The notes below the pieces were generated by a model, which saw only the letters and a program-made list of their open reading frames with translations, searched no databases and had not been told where the DNA came from. Positions 27,737-37,266 of a stretch of 64,000 nt of DNA are shown here, one piece after another (position 1 is the first letter of the stretch; each line of letters begins with the position of its first letter). The stretch lies in NCBI RefSeq assembly GCF_012922555.1, contig NZ_WIPK01000001.1:310001-374000 (forward strand). The letters are read 5' to 3'. A program made the translations under genes and the position numbers. This stretch comes from Paraclostridium dentum (GTDB lineage: Bacteria > Bacillota > Clostridia > Peptostreptococcales > Peptostreptococcaceae).

Positions 27737-29882
27737 AATGTTCAGAAAGACCACTCTCACTGAATTTTTCATTAAATTTATGATAAATTTTGTTTATAGG
27801 TTTTTTTAGTGGTAATGCAATTATAAGAGAAATTGCTATATAGAATGTTAGAATAGCTAAATCTCTATATAATACAGGAGTATAAACCCCACCAACAGAT
27901 TCTCTTAACATAGAAATTGAATAAGTAAATGGTAGATATGGATTTACCATTTGGAAAAACTTAGGTGTAACTTCTATTGGGAATGTACCACCTGAACCAG
28001 CTACTTGTATAACTAAAAGTATAATTCCCATAGCTTTACCCATATTACCAAATACAGAAAGTAGAGAATAAACAATAGCTGTAAATACTATACTTGTAAA
28101 TACAGAACCTAATACTAGTAGAACTGGATCTACAGGTTTTACACCAAGTACATAAATGTCTCCTAGACTTACTATTAATGCTTGGACTATTGCAATTGAT
28201 ACAAATGTAAGACCTCTACCAAAATAAACCTCATAAGATTTATAGTTTCCATGAACCTCAGCAGATAAAAGTGAAGATAATAAAAGTAATCCAACCCACA
28301 ATGATAATACTGTATAGAATGGAGTCATAGCTGATCCATAATTTTCTATTGGATATAATTTATTTTCTTTAACCGTAACAGGTTCTTTTAAGAAGTTCTT
28401 TTTAGATACTATATCATTTTTAAGTAACTTAACTAAATCATTAAGATTTTCTTCATCATTTACCTTTTTAACTGCATCAGTAAGTTCATTAACCATACTT
28501 TCAACTTTAGGTAATTTTTCTTTAGCGTAATTAATTCCTTCAAGGCCTTTATCTGATAACTTAAGTGTAGTATTTAGTATATCTTCAGCCTGAGGAAGCT
28601 TATTTTCAGCTTCTTGAAGTGTTTTTATAACATCATCGCTAACAGAATATCCTTTTTCAAATATATCATTTATAGGGCCTGAAACTTTACCATCAAAATT
28701 ATTATATAATGAAGATGTAATTGACTGTATATCAGATCCTATTTTTAAGACATTACCTAAAACATCATCAGCAGGTGTCTGTCCACTTTGAATTTGACTC
28801 TTTATTGAGCTTAACGAATTCATACCTTGAGTTAATTTTGAATCTAAATCCTTTAATTTATTTATAGTATCAGTTAAAGGATGGTTTTGAGTAAGGTTAT
28901 TTAATTTAGTTAAAAACTCTAAAACAGAATTATTTATAGTTGCTAAATTATGTAACTTACTTGATAGATTATCTATTAACATTAAAGCATCATCAGAACC
29001 ATTCTTTATTGCATTATTAAGTGCATTTGCAGTATCCATAATAGAGTTAGATATATCATTCATTAAGCCTATATCATTTTTTATTATAGGAGCAACTTTA
29101 TTTATACTATCTTGAGAGCTCTTTAAAAACTTTTGAACATCAGCTGACAATCCTTGAGCTTGGTTTATAGTATTTTTTATTAACGGTAAATCTTTTTGAA
29201 TATCTTTAACTAAATCGGTAGCTTTAACAACACCATTAGATGCAAGATTTATTGTTTCGTTTAAATCTCCAAATTTACCTTGTACTTCAACTAAAGAATT
29301 TTCAACATCGTTTAGTTTAGGAATTTGTCCTTCAAGTTCTATTCCTAATTCATTAGATACCTCAAATAAAACTTGACTTACTGTTTCAACTACAGTTTGA
29401 TTTATTTGTAATTGTATAGTAGATGCTCCTTTATCCGTAATTTTTGGAGCAATAGCATTTATCTTCTCATTTACAGAGTAAATTAATTCACCTTTTTTAA
29501 CATCAGATGATATCAGAGAAGTTAAATCTTTTGAGAAATTTGCAGGTATCTCAATAGATGCATAATACTTACCATCTTTAACACCTTTTAACGCATTGTC
29601 TTTATTAACGAATTTCCAACCTAAATCAGAGTTATCTTTTAGGTTTTTTACAAGTTCATCACCGATATTTATTTCTTTGTCCCTTACAGTAGTACCTTTA
29701 TCGTTGTTTACAATAGCTACAGATATGTTACTAGTACTACCATATGGATCCCAAGATGCCTTTATATTAAACCATGCATATAAAGAAGGTAAAATACAAA
29801 GTGCGATTACAACTATAAGCATAGCATAATTTGTAAATATGTCTTTTAAATCTTTTTTGAATATATTAAGGATGTTTCTCAA
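27735..29882 (-). CDS. YhgE/Pip-family membrane protein
   Basis: A 715-residue protein of the YhgE/Pip (phage infection protein) family. One N-terminal membrane helix (about residues 18-38, NYAMLIVVIALCILPSLYAW) is followed by a long extracytoplasmic region of about 450 residues rich in coiled-coil heptads, and then a C-terminal block of five to six membrane helices like the permease part of ABC-2 exporters. In lactococci Pip is a phage receptor; other members are linked to export of type VII-like or lipid cargo. No ATPase or TetR regulator gene is next to it. The start is the TTG at 29882 behind GGAGGTG; the longer frame overlaps that site. A strong promoter lies just upstream. Confidence 0.85.
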   Translation of the reverse strand: MRNILNIFKKDLKDIFTNYAMLIVVIALCILPSLYAWFNIKASWDPYGSTSNISVAIVNNDKGTTVRDKEINIGDELVKNLKDNSDLGWKFVNKDNALKGVKDGKYYASIEIPANFSKDLTSLISSDVKKGELIYSVNEKINAIAPKITDKGASTIQLQINQTVVETVSQVLFEVSNELGIELEGQIPKLNDVENSLVEVQGKFGDLNETINLASNGVVKATDLVKDIQKDLPLIKNTINQAQGLSADVQKFLKSSQDSINKVAPIIKNDIGLMNDISNSIMDTANALNNAIKNGSDDALMLIDNLSSKLHNLATINNSVLEFLTKLNNLTQNHPLTDTINKLKDLDSKLTQGMNSLSSIKSQIQSGQTPADDVLGNVLKIGSDIQSITSSLYNNFDGKVSGPINDIFEKGYSVSDDVIKTLQEAENKLPQAEDILNTTLKLSDKGLEGINYAKEKLPKVESMVNELTDAVKKVNDEENLNDLVKLLKNDIVSKKNFLKEPVTVKENKLYPIENYGSAMTPFYTVLSLWVGLLLLSSLLSAEVHGNYKSYEVYFGRGLTFVSIAIVQALIVSLGDIYVLGVKPVDPVLLVLGSVFTSIVFTAIVYSLLSVFGNMGKAMGIILLVIQVAGSGGTFPIEVTPKFFQMVNPYLPFTYSISMLRESVGGVYTPVLYRDLAILTFYIAISLIIALPLKKPINKIYHKFNEKFSESGLSEH

Positions 29883-29924
29883 TATAATATTCACCTCCAA
29901 AAGTAAGAATTCTAACAAATTTAA

Positions 29925-29953
29925 ATTATAATGTTTTTAGTCCAAATAGTCAA
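29925..29953 (-). promoter_or_regulatory. Promoter of the YhgE-type gene
   Basis: On the minus strand TTGACT (29953-29948) and TATAAT (29930-29925) have 17-bp spacing. Confidence 0.75.
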
Positions 29954-30075
29954 TATTAAAATTAAAATATATTAAAAATTATACTTATATAGTAATTATA
30001 ACCAAAGTAATCAAGTATATGACAAATAAAAAAAATACTTTGCTTATGTCGACATAATATTGATTAAAATTGAAA

Positions 30076-30104
30076 TTAAAAAAGATGGTCTATTTGACCA
30101 TCTA
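30076..30104 (-). terminator. Terminator after the YjiH-type gene
   Basis: On the minus strand GATGGTC-AAATA-GACCATC is followed by a T run. Confidence 0.82.
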
Positions 30105-30115
30105 AGATTTTACTA

Positions 30116-31495
30116 TTACTTTAATATTAACTTAGCTAATATCGTTATAATTGGTAAAGCTATTAAAGTTCTTGTCAAAAATATAATAAATAAATCTTTT
30201 AAATTTAATGGAATATCTGATTTTAATATAACTGCACCTGTTTCTGTTAAGTATAGAAGTTGCGTTATAGATAAAGCTCCTATTATAAATTTTGTTAATA
30301 TATCAAAGTGAGCACCTGATACCATTATAGAAGGTAAAAACATATCAGCAAATCCAACTAATACAGCTGGAGCAGCTTCTACGGCATTAGGTATTTGAAG
30401 TAACTTAAGTAAAAATACTACAGGGAATGATATCCAAGTAAATATAGGTGTAAACTCAGCTACTATAAGTGCAATTGTTCCCCATGCCATTACAAGAGGA
30501 AGTAAAGCTAAATACATATCTATAACAGTTTTAAATCCATTTTTAATTATTAGATTTAATGAAGGTGCATTTTCAGCTCTATATAAAGCTTTAGATAAAG
30601 CAAATGAAAATACATTCTCATCTTCTGGAATAAGTTCTTCTTTTAAATGGTCTACATTGTTATAAGTTTTATCTTTAATATGAGCTAAAGGGTATATACG
30701 AGGCATTATAATAGCACAGGCTAAAGAAGCAACACAAACACAACCGTAAAAAGGAACAAACAAGCTCATCAATCCTAACTGATCAGCTATGACTGTTGAG
30801 AAAGGTAAAGATACCAATGAAAAACAAACAGATATTATACACGCTTCTTTTGCAGTATAAAATCCTTGTTTATACTGAGTATTTGTTATCATAATACCAA
30901 GAGTACCATCACCCAACCAAGAAGATATAGCATCTACAGCAGAACGACCAGGAACTTTAAATATATTGTACATAAATTTAGAAATTAAAGTTCCTACAAA
31001 ATCCATAAGACCAAAGTCTACAACTAAAGGTAATAAAAATCCAGAAACTAAGAAAATTGCTAAAAGACTAGGTAAAATTCCTAAAATTGTTTGTCCAGTA
31101 ACTTCAGACTTAACGAATTCAGGACCAAATCCTAAAACCGTCATAGATACAAATATAGCACCTAATACTCTAAAAGATAACCAAAATAAAGGAACATCTA
31201 GTATGCTTTTAAGAAAATCATTTTTAATGTTTACAAATTTACTTAATATAGATAAAAGTGCTGATGAAACAATTACTATAAGTGCTATATAATCTAAATA
31301 ATTAGAAAATGATATTTTTATTAATTCAGCTAAAAATCCAATTCCTATGTTTATTGAAGAAATTCCTTCAATTGCTACCATATTTCCATATGGAAGAGGT
31401 ATTACAAATAATATTAATCCTAATAATGATGGGATTAAAAACTTAATAAAACTATTTGATGTAGGCTTGTTATAAAAGCTAATGTTGTTCTCCAT
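30116..31495 (-). CDS. YjiH-family permease under an arginine-type T-box
   Basis: A 459-residue polytopic membrane protein of the YjiH family with a nucleoside-recognition (Gate) type domain, ten or more membrane segments, and conserved stretches such as SWLGDGTLGIMITNTQYKQG and a late IMVSGAHFDILTKF. The substrate of the family is not firmly known. The gene starts behind AAGGAGATATT and is controlled by a T-box leader whose specifier reads AGA (Arg). T-box control of a transporter normally points to the amino acid named by the specifier or to a precursor, so uptake or exchange of arginine or a related compound is the best inference. Single-gene unit. Confidence 0.8.
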   Translation of the reverse strand: MENNISFYNKPTSNSFIKFLIPSLLGLILFVIPLPYGNMVAIEGISSINIGIGFLAELIKISFSNYLDYIALIVIVSSALLSILSKFVNIKNDFLKSILDVPLFWLSFRVLGAIFVSMTVLGFGPEFVKSEVTGQTILGILPSLLAIFLVSGFLLPLVVDFGLMDFVGTLISKFMYNIFKVPGRSAVDAISSWLGDGTLGIMITNTQYKQGFYTAKEACIISVCFSLVSLPFSTVIADQLGLMSLFVPFYGCVCVASLACAIIMPRIYPLAHIKDKTYNNVDHLKEELIPEDENVFSFALSKALYRAENAPSLNLIIKNGFKTVIDMYLALLPLVMAWGTIALIVAEFTPIFTWISFPVVFLLKLLQIPNAVEAAPAVLVGFADMFLPSIMVSGAHFDILTKFIIGALSITQLLYLTETGAVILKSDIPLNLKDLFIIFLTRTLIALPIITILAKLILK

Positions 31496-31559
31496 AAAAT
31501 AATATCTCCTTTTGAATTTTATATTAAAACGTCTCTATAAATGCATTTATTTTTAAATT

Positions 31560-31810
31560 AAAAAAGTCCCTTGGCAAAAGCCAAGAGACGAAAATTTTCC
31601 GCGGTACCACTCTGGTTGATAGAAATAAAAAATTATCCTATCCACTTAATCTCTTAAGGCGAGAAAACCTATAGTCATACTTAATTTCAAACTATATTCT
31701 CAAAAGCTCTCTTCACAATAAACTTCATTACTAGGCTCACACCAACCCTAGTTCGCTGAAAATCCATTTAGAGTTACTCTCTTTTTCACAGAATTTTTAA
31801 TATTTATTTT
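31560..31810 (-). ncRNA. T-box riboswitch, AGA (arginine) specifier
   Basis: On the minus strand the leader starts near 31810, after a promoter TTGACA (31845-31840) and TACGAT (31822-31817) with 17-bp spacing. Stem I has an apical hairpin ACTAGG/CCTAGT. The bases between that hairpin and the specifier align without gaps to the asnS leader, putting the specifier at 31710-31708, read as AGA, followed by G. The T-box sequence AGAGTGGTACCGCGG is at 31613-31599. The terminator GTCTCTTGGC-TTTT-GCCAAGGGAC with a T run is at about 31590-31560. It controls the YjiH-family permease. Confidence 0.92.
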
Positions 31811-31973
31811 ATAACTATCGTAATAAAAAAAATGAATGTTGTCAATAAAAAAAATGAATTATTTAAAAATTTCCAAAATAGCAATAAAATAATGATAGAA
31901 TTTTAACAATAGTTAAAGCATAATATATATTAAAATCTTAAGTAAGAAATAAAAAATAGTTGGGGGGATGTTC

Positions 31974-32561
31974 TTGTCTAATAATTATGAAAAAGCAATA
32001 GATTTATTCGAGAATGATGAATCTAAAGAGGCTAAAAAATATTTTTTAAAAGCATATGAAGAAGGATTTAAAAAGTCATTGTATTACTTGAGAAAAATTA
32101 GGAAAGAAGAGCATGAATGTAAAAAAATAGTAAAAAATTTAACATATGATAAAATAAAAAGTAAACTTGGATATGTAGTAGAAATACCAACTCATTTCAT
32201 AAAGTTAAACACTATAGATGACAAATGTTTTGACACTATAACTATGGAAAAAGATGAGGATTTTGATTTTTATAATATAAAAACACATGGATTTTTAATA
32301 GAAATTCCAGATGGTTGTATTGATTTAGTTTCTGTTGATTCTGTTATAAAAAACATGTCAAATATAGATGAGATTAGAAATTATAAAAATGGAAAAATAA
32401 TAGTAAGTAAGTCTATTCAAGGAACTATAAACTACACCTTAATTACTTCTGGAAATAAGGGGATATATGAATTTAAAATAGATGTGGATGAATTTTTAGT
32501 TGATGAATATAGCGATGTAATAGATTCTATTTTTGATAGCTTCTATATAATTGAAGATTAA
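31974..32561 (+). CDS. Hypothetical 195-residue protein
   Basis: A soluble protein of unknown function. The first 35 residues look like a TPR-type helix pair (YEKAIDLFENDESKEAKKYF). The remainder is a mixed alpha/beta part (GYVVEIPTHFIKLN, later GFLIEIPDGCIDLVSVDSV) with no motif I recognise. The start is the TTG at 31974, six bases after a run of six G; the ATG at 31968 touches that run. It is a single-gene unit between the T-box leader of the divergent YjiH gene and a convergent ABC-F gene. Confidence 0.6.
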   Translation: MSNNYEKAIDLFENDESKEAKKYFLKAYEEGFKKSLYYLRKIRKEEHECKKIVKNLTYDKIKSKLGYVVEIPTHFIKLNTIDDKCFDTITMEKDEDFDFYNIKTHGFLIEIPDGCIDLVSVDSVIKNMSNIDEIRNYKNGKIIVSKSIQGTINYTLITSGNKGIYEFKIDVDEFLVDEYSDVIDSIFDSFYIIED

Positions 32562-32570
32562 AATAAATTA

Positions 32571-32600
32571 AAAAATGACCTTTAAAAGGTCATTTTTTAA
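32571..32600. terminator. Bidirectional terminator
   Basis: Stem AAAAATGACCTTT with its complement, T run on either strand, between convergent genes. Confidence 0.85.
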
Positions 32601-34510
32601 TTTATATTTTTATTACTATCTATTTCTTCAGCTAAGTTATTTAAATATTCCCATCTTTCATATTTAAATTCAAGTTCTTTTTCTAAATTTGATTTTTCAT
32701 CAAGCATTTCTTGTAATTTAGTAAAATCAGTTGAATATTTATCTAAATTATCATCAATAGATTGAATTTTATTTTCAAGAGAAGATATATCATCATCTAT
32801 AGTATCGAATTCTCTTTGTTCATTAAATGTGAATTTTAATTTTTTATTATTTTTAGGTTTTTCTTTTTTTACTTCGTTTTTAGGTTTTTCTTCAACGATT
32901 TCAATTTCTTCAGGCTGACTTTCTTTAAATATTAGATAATCACTATAGTTACCAGTAAAAATGTCTATTTCACCATTTCCGATATATGCAAATATTTTAT
33001 TACATATTCTATCTAGGAAATATCTATCATGAGAAACACATATAACTACGCCTGGAAACTCATCTAAATAATCTTCAAGTCTATTTAATGTTTCTATATC
33101 TAAGTCATTTGTAGGCTCATCTAAAAGAAGCACATTAGGTGCGGACATTAAGGTTCTTAAAAGATGAAGTCTACGTCTTTCTCCACCTGAAAGTTTTTTA
33201 ATAAGTGTATATTGCATAGTTCCGTCAAATAAAAATCTTTCACACAATTGAGATGCAGTTATTTTTTGACCATCAGACGTTTCTATGTAATCACTAACTT
33301 CTTTAACATAATCTATAGCACGCATTTCTAAATTCATATGAGCATCATCTTGAGCGAAACAACCGATTTTTACTGTTTCACCAATTTCTATATGTCCAGA
33401 GTCTGGATTTAATTTACCATTTAATATGTTTATTAAAGTTGATTTACCTATACCGTTTTTACCTATTATTCCAATTCTATCAGTTCTAGCAATTGCATAC
33501 TCTAAATCGGTGATTAATTTTTTTTCTCCAAATGATTTAGATATATTATGAATTTCTATAATTTTTTTACCAAGTCTACTTGATGCAGTAGTTATTTCAA
33601 GATTTTCATTATTTGATAATACCTCAGTATTGACAAGGTCATCAAATCGTTGAAGTCTAGCTTTTTGTTTAGTTGTACGAGCACGAGCTCCTCGTCTAAC
33701 CCAAGCAAGTTCAGTTCTTATTAAACTTTGTCTTTTTTGTTCCATGCTAGACTCTAGAGCTAATCTTTCCATTTTTTTCTCAAGAAATGCAGAATAATTT
33801 CCATCATAACTAAAAAGTCTACCCTTATCAAGTTCAACTATTCTATTTGTAACTCTATCTAAAAAATATCTATCATGAGTTATCATAAGTAATGATAAGT
33901 TTTTGTTATTTAAATATTCTTCTAGCCAATCTATAGTATCATTATCTAAATGGTTTGTAGGTTCATCTAAAATTAATAGCTCACAAGGTGTTATAAGTGC
34001 TGACGCAAGTGATATTCTTTTTCTTTGACCTCCAGATAATTCAGCAATTTTTTGATTAAAATTAACGATACCAAGCTTTGTTAAAACTGATTTTGCTTCG
34101 CTCTCAAGGTCCCAAAGATTAAGCGCATCAATTTTTTCTTGTAATTTTATTAAATCATTATTTAAATCTTCATTAAAGTTTTCGCTTAAACTATCTAATA
34201 TACTTTGATAATCACGAAGAATTTTCATTTCATTAGATGTTCCCTTAAAAACTTGCTCAAGAACTGTAGCATTTTCATCATAATATGGATTTTGAGGAAG
34301 GTATTCTATTCTAACTTTATTAGGTTTAGTTACAGTACCACTATCAGGTTCTTCTGCACCTGATATTATTTTAAGTAAAGTAGATTTACCAGTACCATTA
34401 ACACCTATAAGGCCTATTTTTTCTCCATCATTTATTCCTAATGATATATTGTTAACTAGTACTTTTTCAGAGTAACTCTTTGTTATATTTTCTAATGTAA
34501 TTAAGTTCAT
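32597..34510 (-). CDS. ABC-F family ATPase (Uup/YfmR-like)
   Basis: A 637-residue protein with two ABC ATPase domains and no membrane segments. Domain 1 has Walker A GVNGTGKST and signature LSGGQRKR; domain 2 has GKNGIGKST and LSGGERRR. Between them lies the charged interdomain linker (about residues 240-300) that reaches the ribosomal P-site region in this family. A C-terminal coiled coil of about 70 residues follows a Lys/Glu-rich stretch, as in Uup. ABC-F proteins act on ribosomes, either relieving stalling or protecting from antibiotics. The C-terminal coiled coil and the length point to the housekeeping Uup/YfmR side and not to a Vga/Lsa resistance type. Single-gene unit. Confidence 0.9.
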   Translation of the reverse strand: MNLITLENITKSYSEKVLVNNISLGINDGEKIGLIGVNGTGKSTLLKIISGAEEPDSGTVTKPNKVRIEYLPQNPYYDENATVLEQVFKGTSNEMKILRDYQSILDSLSENFNEDLNNDLIKLQEKIDALNLWDLESEAKSVLTKLGIVNFNQKIAELSGGQRKRISLASALITPCELLILDEPTNHLDNDTIDWLEEYLNNKNLSLLMITHDRYFLDRVTNRIVELDKGRLFSYDGNYSAFLEKKMERLALESSMEQKRQSLIRTELAWVRRGARARTTKQKARLQRFDDLVNTEVLSNNENLEITTASSRLGKKIIEIHNISKSFGEKKLITDLEYAIARTDRIGIIGKNGIGKSTLINILNGKLNPDSGHIEIGETVKIGCFAQDDAHMNLEMRAIDYVKEVSDYIETSDGQKITASQLCERFLFDGTMQYTLIKKLSGGERRRLHLLRTLMSAPNVLLLDEPTNDLDIETLNRLEDYLDEFPGVVICVSHDRYFLDRICNKIFAYIGNGEIDIFTGNYSDYLIFKESQPEEIEIVEEKPKNEVKKEKPKNNKKLKFTFNEQREFDTIDDDISSLENKIQSIDDNLDKYSTDFTKLQEMLDEKSNLEKELEFKYERWEYLNNLAEEIDSNKNIN

Positions 34511-34599
34511 TTTATCACCCTTATAGTTATTTTAATTTACTAAACTATTATAACAGTTTTTGTATTATATAGGAATTTAAAAAAAGAAAGATACAGTTT

Positions 34600-34908
34600 T
34601 TACTTACTAGTACCTTTCTTTTTAATGACTTTTTTCTTTTTTCTTTTTACTATGTATGACCTGTCAAATGAATCTAGAGTTTGTGTTTCAGTGTTATTGT
34701 CACTTTCAAGTCTGGCTTTACAAGTTATTCTAATTTCTGAAGCTAGAGCAAGCTCTTCTCCAAGTGCAACCAAAAAAGATCCCAATATTCCCAAATCCTC
34801 ATCATCATCAATTTCTTGACCTATTATAGATGCGAATATCGCTACTAAAAACATATATTGGTTAGCAAATGAATTACAGTTATTATAGTAATTTGTTTGT
34901 TTGGACAT
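34600..34908 (-). CDS. Small protein with acidic helix motif and Lys-rich tail (copy 2)
   Basis: A 102-residue protein related to the one at 10643-11059. The shared core here is YMFLVAIFASIIGQEIDDDE, then LGILGSFLVALGEELALASE, and the tail is KRKKKKVIKKKGTSK. It lacks the Thr-rich N-terminal part of copy 1. The core resembles DUF6774-type clostridial proteins; the function is unknown. The start follows AAGGAGGTTAT. It stands alone between the ABC-F gene and a divergent lipid kinase gene. Confidence 0.6.
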   Translation of the reverse strand: MSKQTNYYNNCNSFANQYMFLVAIFASIIGQEIDDDEDLGILGSFLVALGEELALASEIRITCKARLESDNNTETQTLDSFDRSYIVKRKKKKVIKKKGTSK

Positions 34909-35074
34909 ATAACCTCCTTAAAAAATATATAATAACAGTATATGGATATATTATAAAAATGGAACAAAAAATTTAATATAAATATATTTTTATAATATAA
35001 TTGCTTATAAGTAAACATAATATTAAAATAGATATAGAACTTGTTATATACATAATTGAAAAGTGGTGATGTAG

Positions 35075-35956
35075 ATGAAAAAAATTAAGTTTATATACAA
35101 TCCAAATTCTGGTGATAAAAAAATAGTGTACAAGCTAGATAATATAATATCTAAATTTCAAGATAATGGATATACAATTGTGCCATATAGAGTATCTAAA
35201 AACAATACCATGGAAAAAGGGTTAGAAGATATTAATGATAACTATGAGTATATTTTAGTTGCCGGAGGAGATGGAAGTATAGATAGACTTGTAAACTTCA
35301 TGAAAAAAAATAATATAGATTTGCCAATTGCAATACTTCCTACTGGAACTGCAAATGATTTTGCAAATGTGCTTAAGATACCATTAGACATAAATTTAGC
35401 AATAGATAAGATAATTAATTCAAAACCTACAAATATAGATTTAGGAATTATTAATGAAGATTACTTTGTAAATATTGCAAGTTCGGGTATGTTTACAGAT
35501 GTTTCACAAAGAGTAGATGAAAATCTAAAAAATTCTATAGGTAGAGTATCATATATAATAAAAGGAATAGAAGATGCACTTCATTTAAGAAAATTTAGTG
35601 TACATGTTAAGTCAAAAGAGTTAGAGTACGAAGGTGATATGTACTTGATTTTAGTTTTAAATGGAAGAACTGCAGGAAATATAAACTTAGCGCATTATGC
35701 TATGTTAGATGATGGATACTTAGATGTAATAATTTTTAAGGCAATGCCAATACCTAAAACTATTCCACTTCTTTTAGATATTATAAAAGGAGCACCTATA
35801 GATAAATACAATGAAATTATATATTTTAAAACAGATGATTTGTATATAGATTGTGAAGAAAATATAGTGACAGATATAGATGGAGAAAGAGGTCCTGATT
35901 TCCCTCTTCATATAAAATGTAATAAAGAAGGTATTAAGATTTTAGGAATTGAATAA
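35075..35956 (+). CDS. Diacylglycerol/lipid kinase (YegS/DagK family)
   Basis: A 293-residue soluble lipid kinase. The N-terminal nucleotide-binding part has the opening NPNSG and the glycine-rich LVAGGDGSID motif near residues 65-75, then LPTGTANDFANVL, both diagnostic of the DAGK catalytic family. A C-terminal beta-rich domain follows. Enzymes of this family phosphorylate diacylglycerol or similar lipids to recycle them into phospholipid synthesis; the exact lipid cannot be told. The start follows AAAAGTGGTGATG. Terminated by a hairpin at 35967-36001. Confidence 0.88.
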   Translation: MKKIKFIYNPNSGDKKIVYKLDNIISKFQDNGYTIVPYRVSKNNTMEKGLEDINDNYEYILVAGGDGSIDRLVNFMKKNNIDLPIAILPTGTANDFANVLKIPLDINLAIDKIINSKPTNIDLGIINEDYFVNIASSGMFTDVSQRVDENLKNSIGRVSYIIKGIEDALHLRKFSVHVKSKELEYEGDMYLILVLNGRTAGNINLAHYAMLDDGYLDVIIFKAMPIPKTIPLLLDIIKGAPIDKYNEIIYFKTDDLYIDCEENIVTDIDGERGPDFPLHIKCNKEGIKILGIE

Positions 35957-35966
35957 GGTAAATTAT

Positions 35967-36001
35967 AAAAATCCACATTGATAGAAATGTGGATTTTAGT
36001 T
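35967..36001 (+). terminator. Terminator after the lipid kinase gene
   Basis: Stem AAAATCCACATT with its complement and a five-base loop; a T-rich tail follows. Confidence 0.8.
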
Positions 36002-36036
36002 TATACTTGTATATATCAAATAAAAAGGAGTACAAA

Positions 36037-37239
36037 ATGGAAAAGTTATATTACAAAGATCAATATATAAAAGAATTCACAGCAGAAATTGTTGATATAA
36101 AAGAAAAAGATTCTAATTTTCACATTCAATTAGATAAAACTGCATTTTTCCCTGGAGGAGGAGGTCAGTTTTGTGATACTGGTAAAATTGATAATCACGA
36201 AGTAATAGATGTATATGAAGAAGATGGATTAGTATTTCATGTAACAAAAACTAAGCCTATAAAAGTACATAAAGTAAAATGTAGTATAGATTGGGAAAAA
36301 AGAGAAGATGGCATGAATCAACATTTTGGGCAACATGTCTTATCTGGATGTTTTTTCAAGTTATTTAATGCAAATACAGTAGGTTTTCACTTAGGACAAG
36401 ATATTAGCACTGTAGATATACAAGGATTTTTAACTGACGAACAAATTAAGGAAGCTGAAAACTTTGCAAATGAAATTATAAACAGAGATATATATGCAGA
36501 GTTTTTAACTCCTGATAAAAAAGAATTAAAAAAGATGGGATTAAGAAGAGATCTGCCTAAGACTAATGAACAAATAAGAGTTGTAAAAATAGGAGATTTA
36601 GATATAAATGCATGTTGTGGTGTACATCCAAGATCAACACTATCTCTTAGAATGATAAAAATAAAAAGATTTGAAAAATGTAGAAATGCTACTAGAATAG
36701 AGTATTTGGCAGGTAAAAGAGCAATTGAGTACAGCATGGACAGAGATAATTGTTTAAGTGATATATGTAGATATCTAAAGTGTGGAGATAAAGACGCTAT
36801 TAATGGAATTAAGAACTTACATAAAAACTTAGAAGATACATTACAATATAATAAAAAAATAGAAAGTGAAATAGCTAGATATCAAGTTAAAGAAATGATA
36901 GATTTAGGAGAAAAAATAGGAGATATATCTTTAATTAAAAAAATATATGAAAATGAAAATATAAAATACGCATCTAAAATTGTTTCTAAGTTAGTTGAAA
37001 ATGAAAACACAATAGCTTTAGTAGCAGTTAAAAATGAAGATAAAGTTAACTTTATATTTGCTACATCAAAAGGAATAGAAAAACTTGATATGAATGATTT
37101 ATTAAAGGATTCTATAAAGCTAGTAGATGGTAAAGGTGGGGGAAGTAAAGTTTTAGCCCAAGGAGCAGGAAAAAATAATGGAAATATAGATTCAATGTTT
37201 GATTATGCATCTATGAAAATATCAAATTTATTAAAATAA
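36037..37239 (+). CDS. AlaX-type alanyl-tRNA editing protein with DHHA1 domain
   Basis: A 400-residue stand-alone editing enzyme that hydrolyses mischarged Ser- or Gly-tRNA-Ala. The N-terminal part has FFPGGGGQFCDTG (about residues 38-48) as in AlaRS editing regions. The zinc-binding residues are H96 and H100 in NQHFGQHVLSG and C193 with H197 in NACCGVHP. A helical linker and a C-terminal DHHA1 domain follow, ending in the glycine-rich VDGKGGGSKVLAQGAGK. This is the long AlaX form. The start is the ATG at 36037 behind AAAAAGGAG; a frame from 35989 runs through the previous terminator. Single gene, convergent with the Crp-family gene. Confidence 0.9.
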   Translation: MEKLYYKDQYIKEFTAEIVDIKEKDSNFHIQLDKTAFFPGGGGQFCDTGKIDNHEVIDVYEEDGLVFHVTKTKPIKVHKVKCSIDWEKREDGMNQHFGQHVLSGCFFKLFNANTVGFHLGQDISTVDIQGFLTDEQIKEAENFANEIINRDIYAEFLTPDKKELKKMGLRRDLPKTNEQIRVVKIGDLDINACCGVHPRSTLSLRMIKIKRFEKCRNATRIEYLAGKRAIEYSMDRDNCLSDICRYLKCGDKDAINGIKNLHKNLEDTLQYNKKIESEIARYQVKEMIDLGEKIGDISLIKKIYENENIKYASKIVSKLVENENTIALVAVKNEDKVNFIFATSKGIEKLDMNDLLKDSIKLVDGKGGGSKVLAQGAGKNNGNIDSMFDYASMKISNLLK

Positions 37240-37266
37240 CAGAGTAGGATTACCTACTCTGTTATT
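37235..37266. terminator. Hairpin between convergent genes
   Basis: A perfect 14-bp stem (37235-37248 with 37253-37266) with an ATTA loop covers the stop codons of both genes. T runs are short on both sides, so efficiency is uncertain. Confidence 0.6.

Noticed and set aside
27735-29882. Phage infection protein name taken as a sign of a prophage
   Set aside because: YhgE/Pip is a chromosomal membrane protein family used as a phage receptor in some hosts; no phage genes are near.
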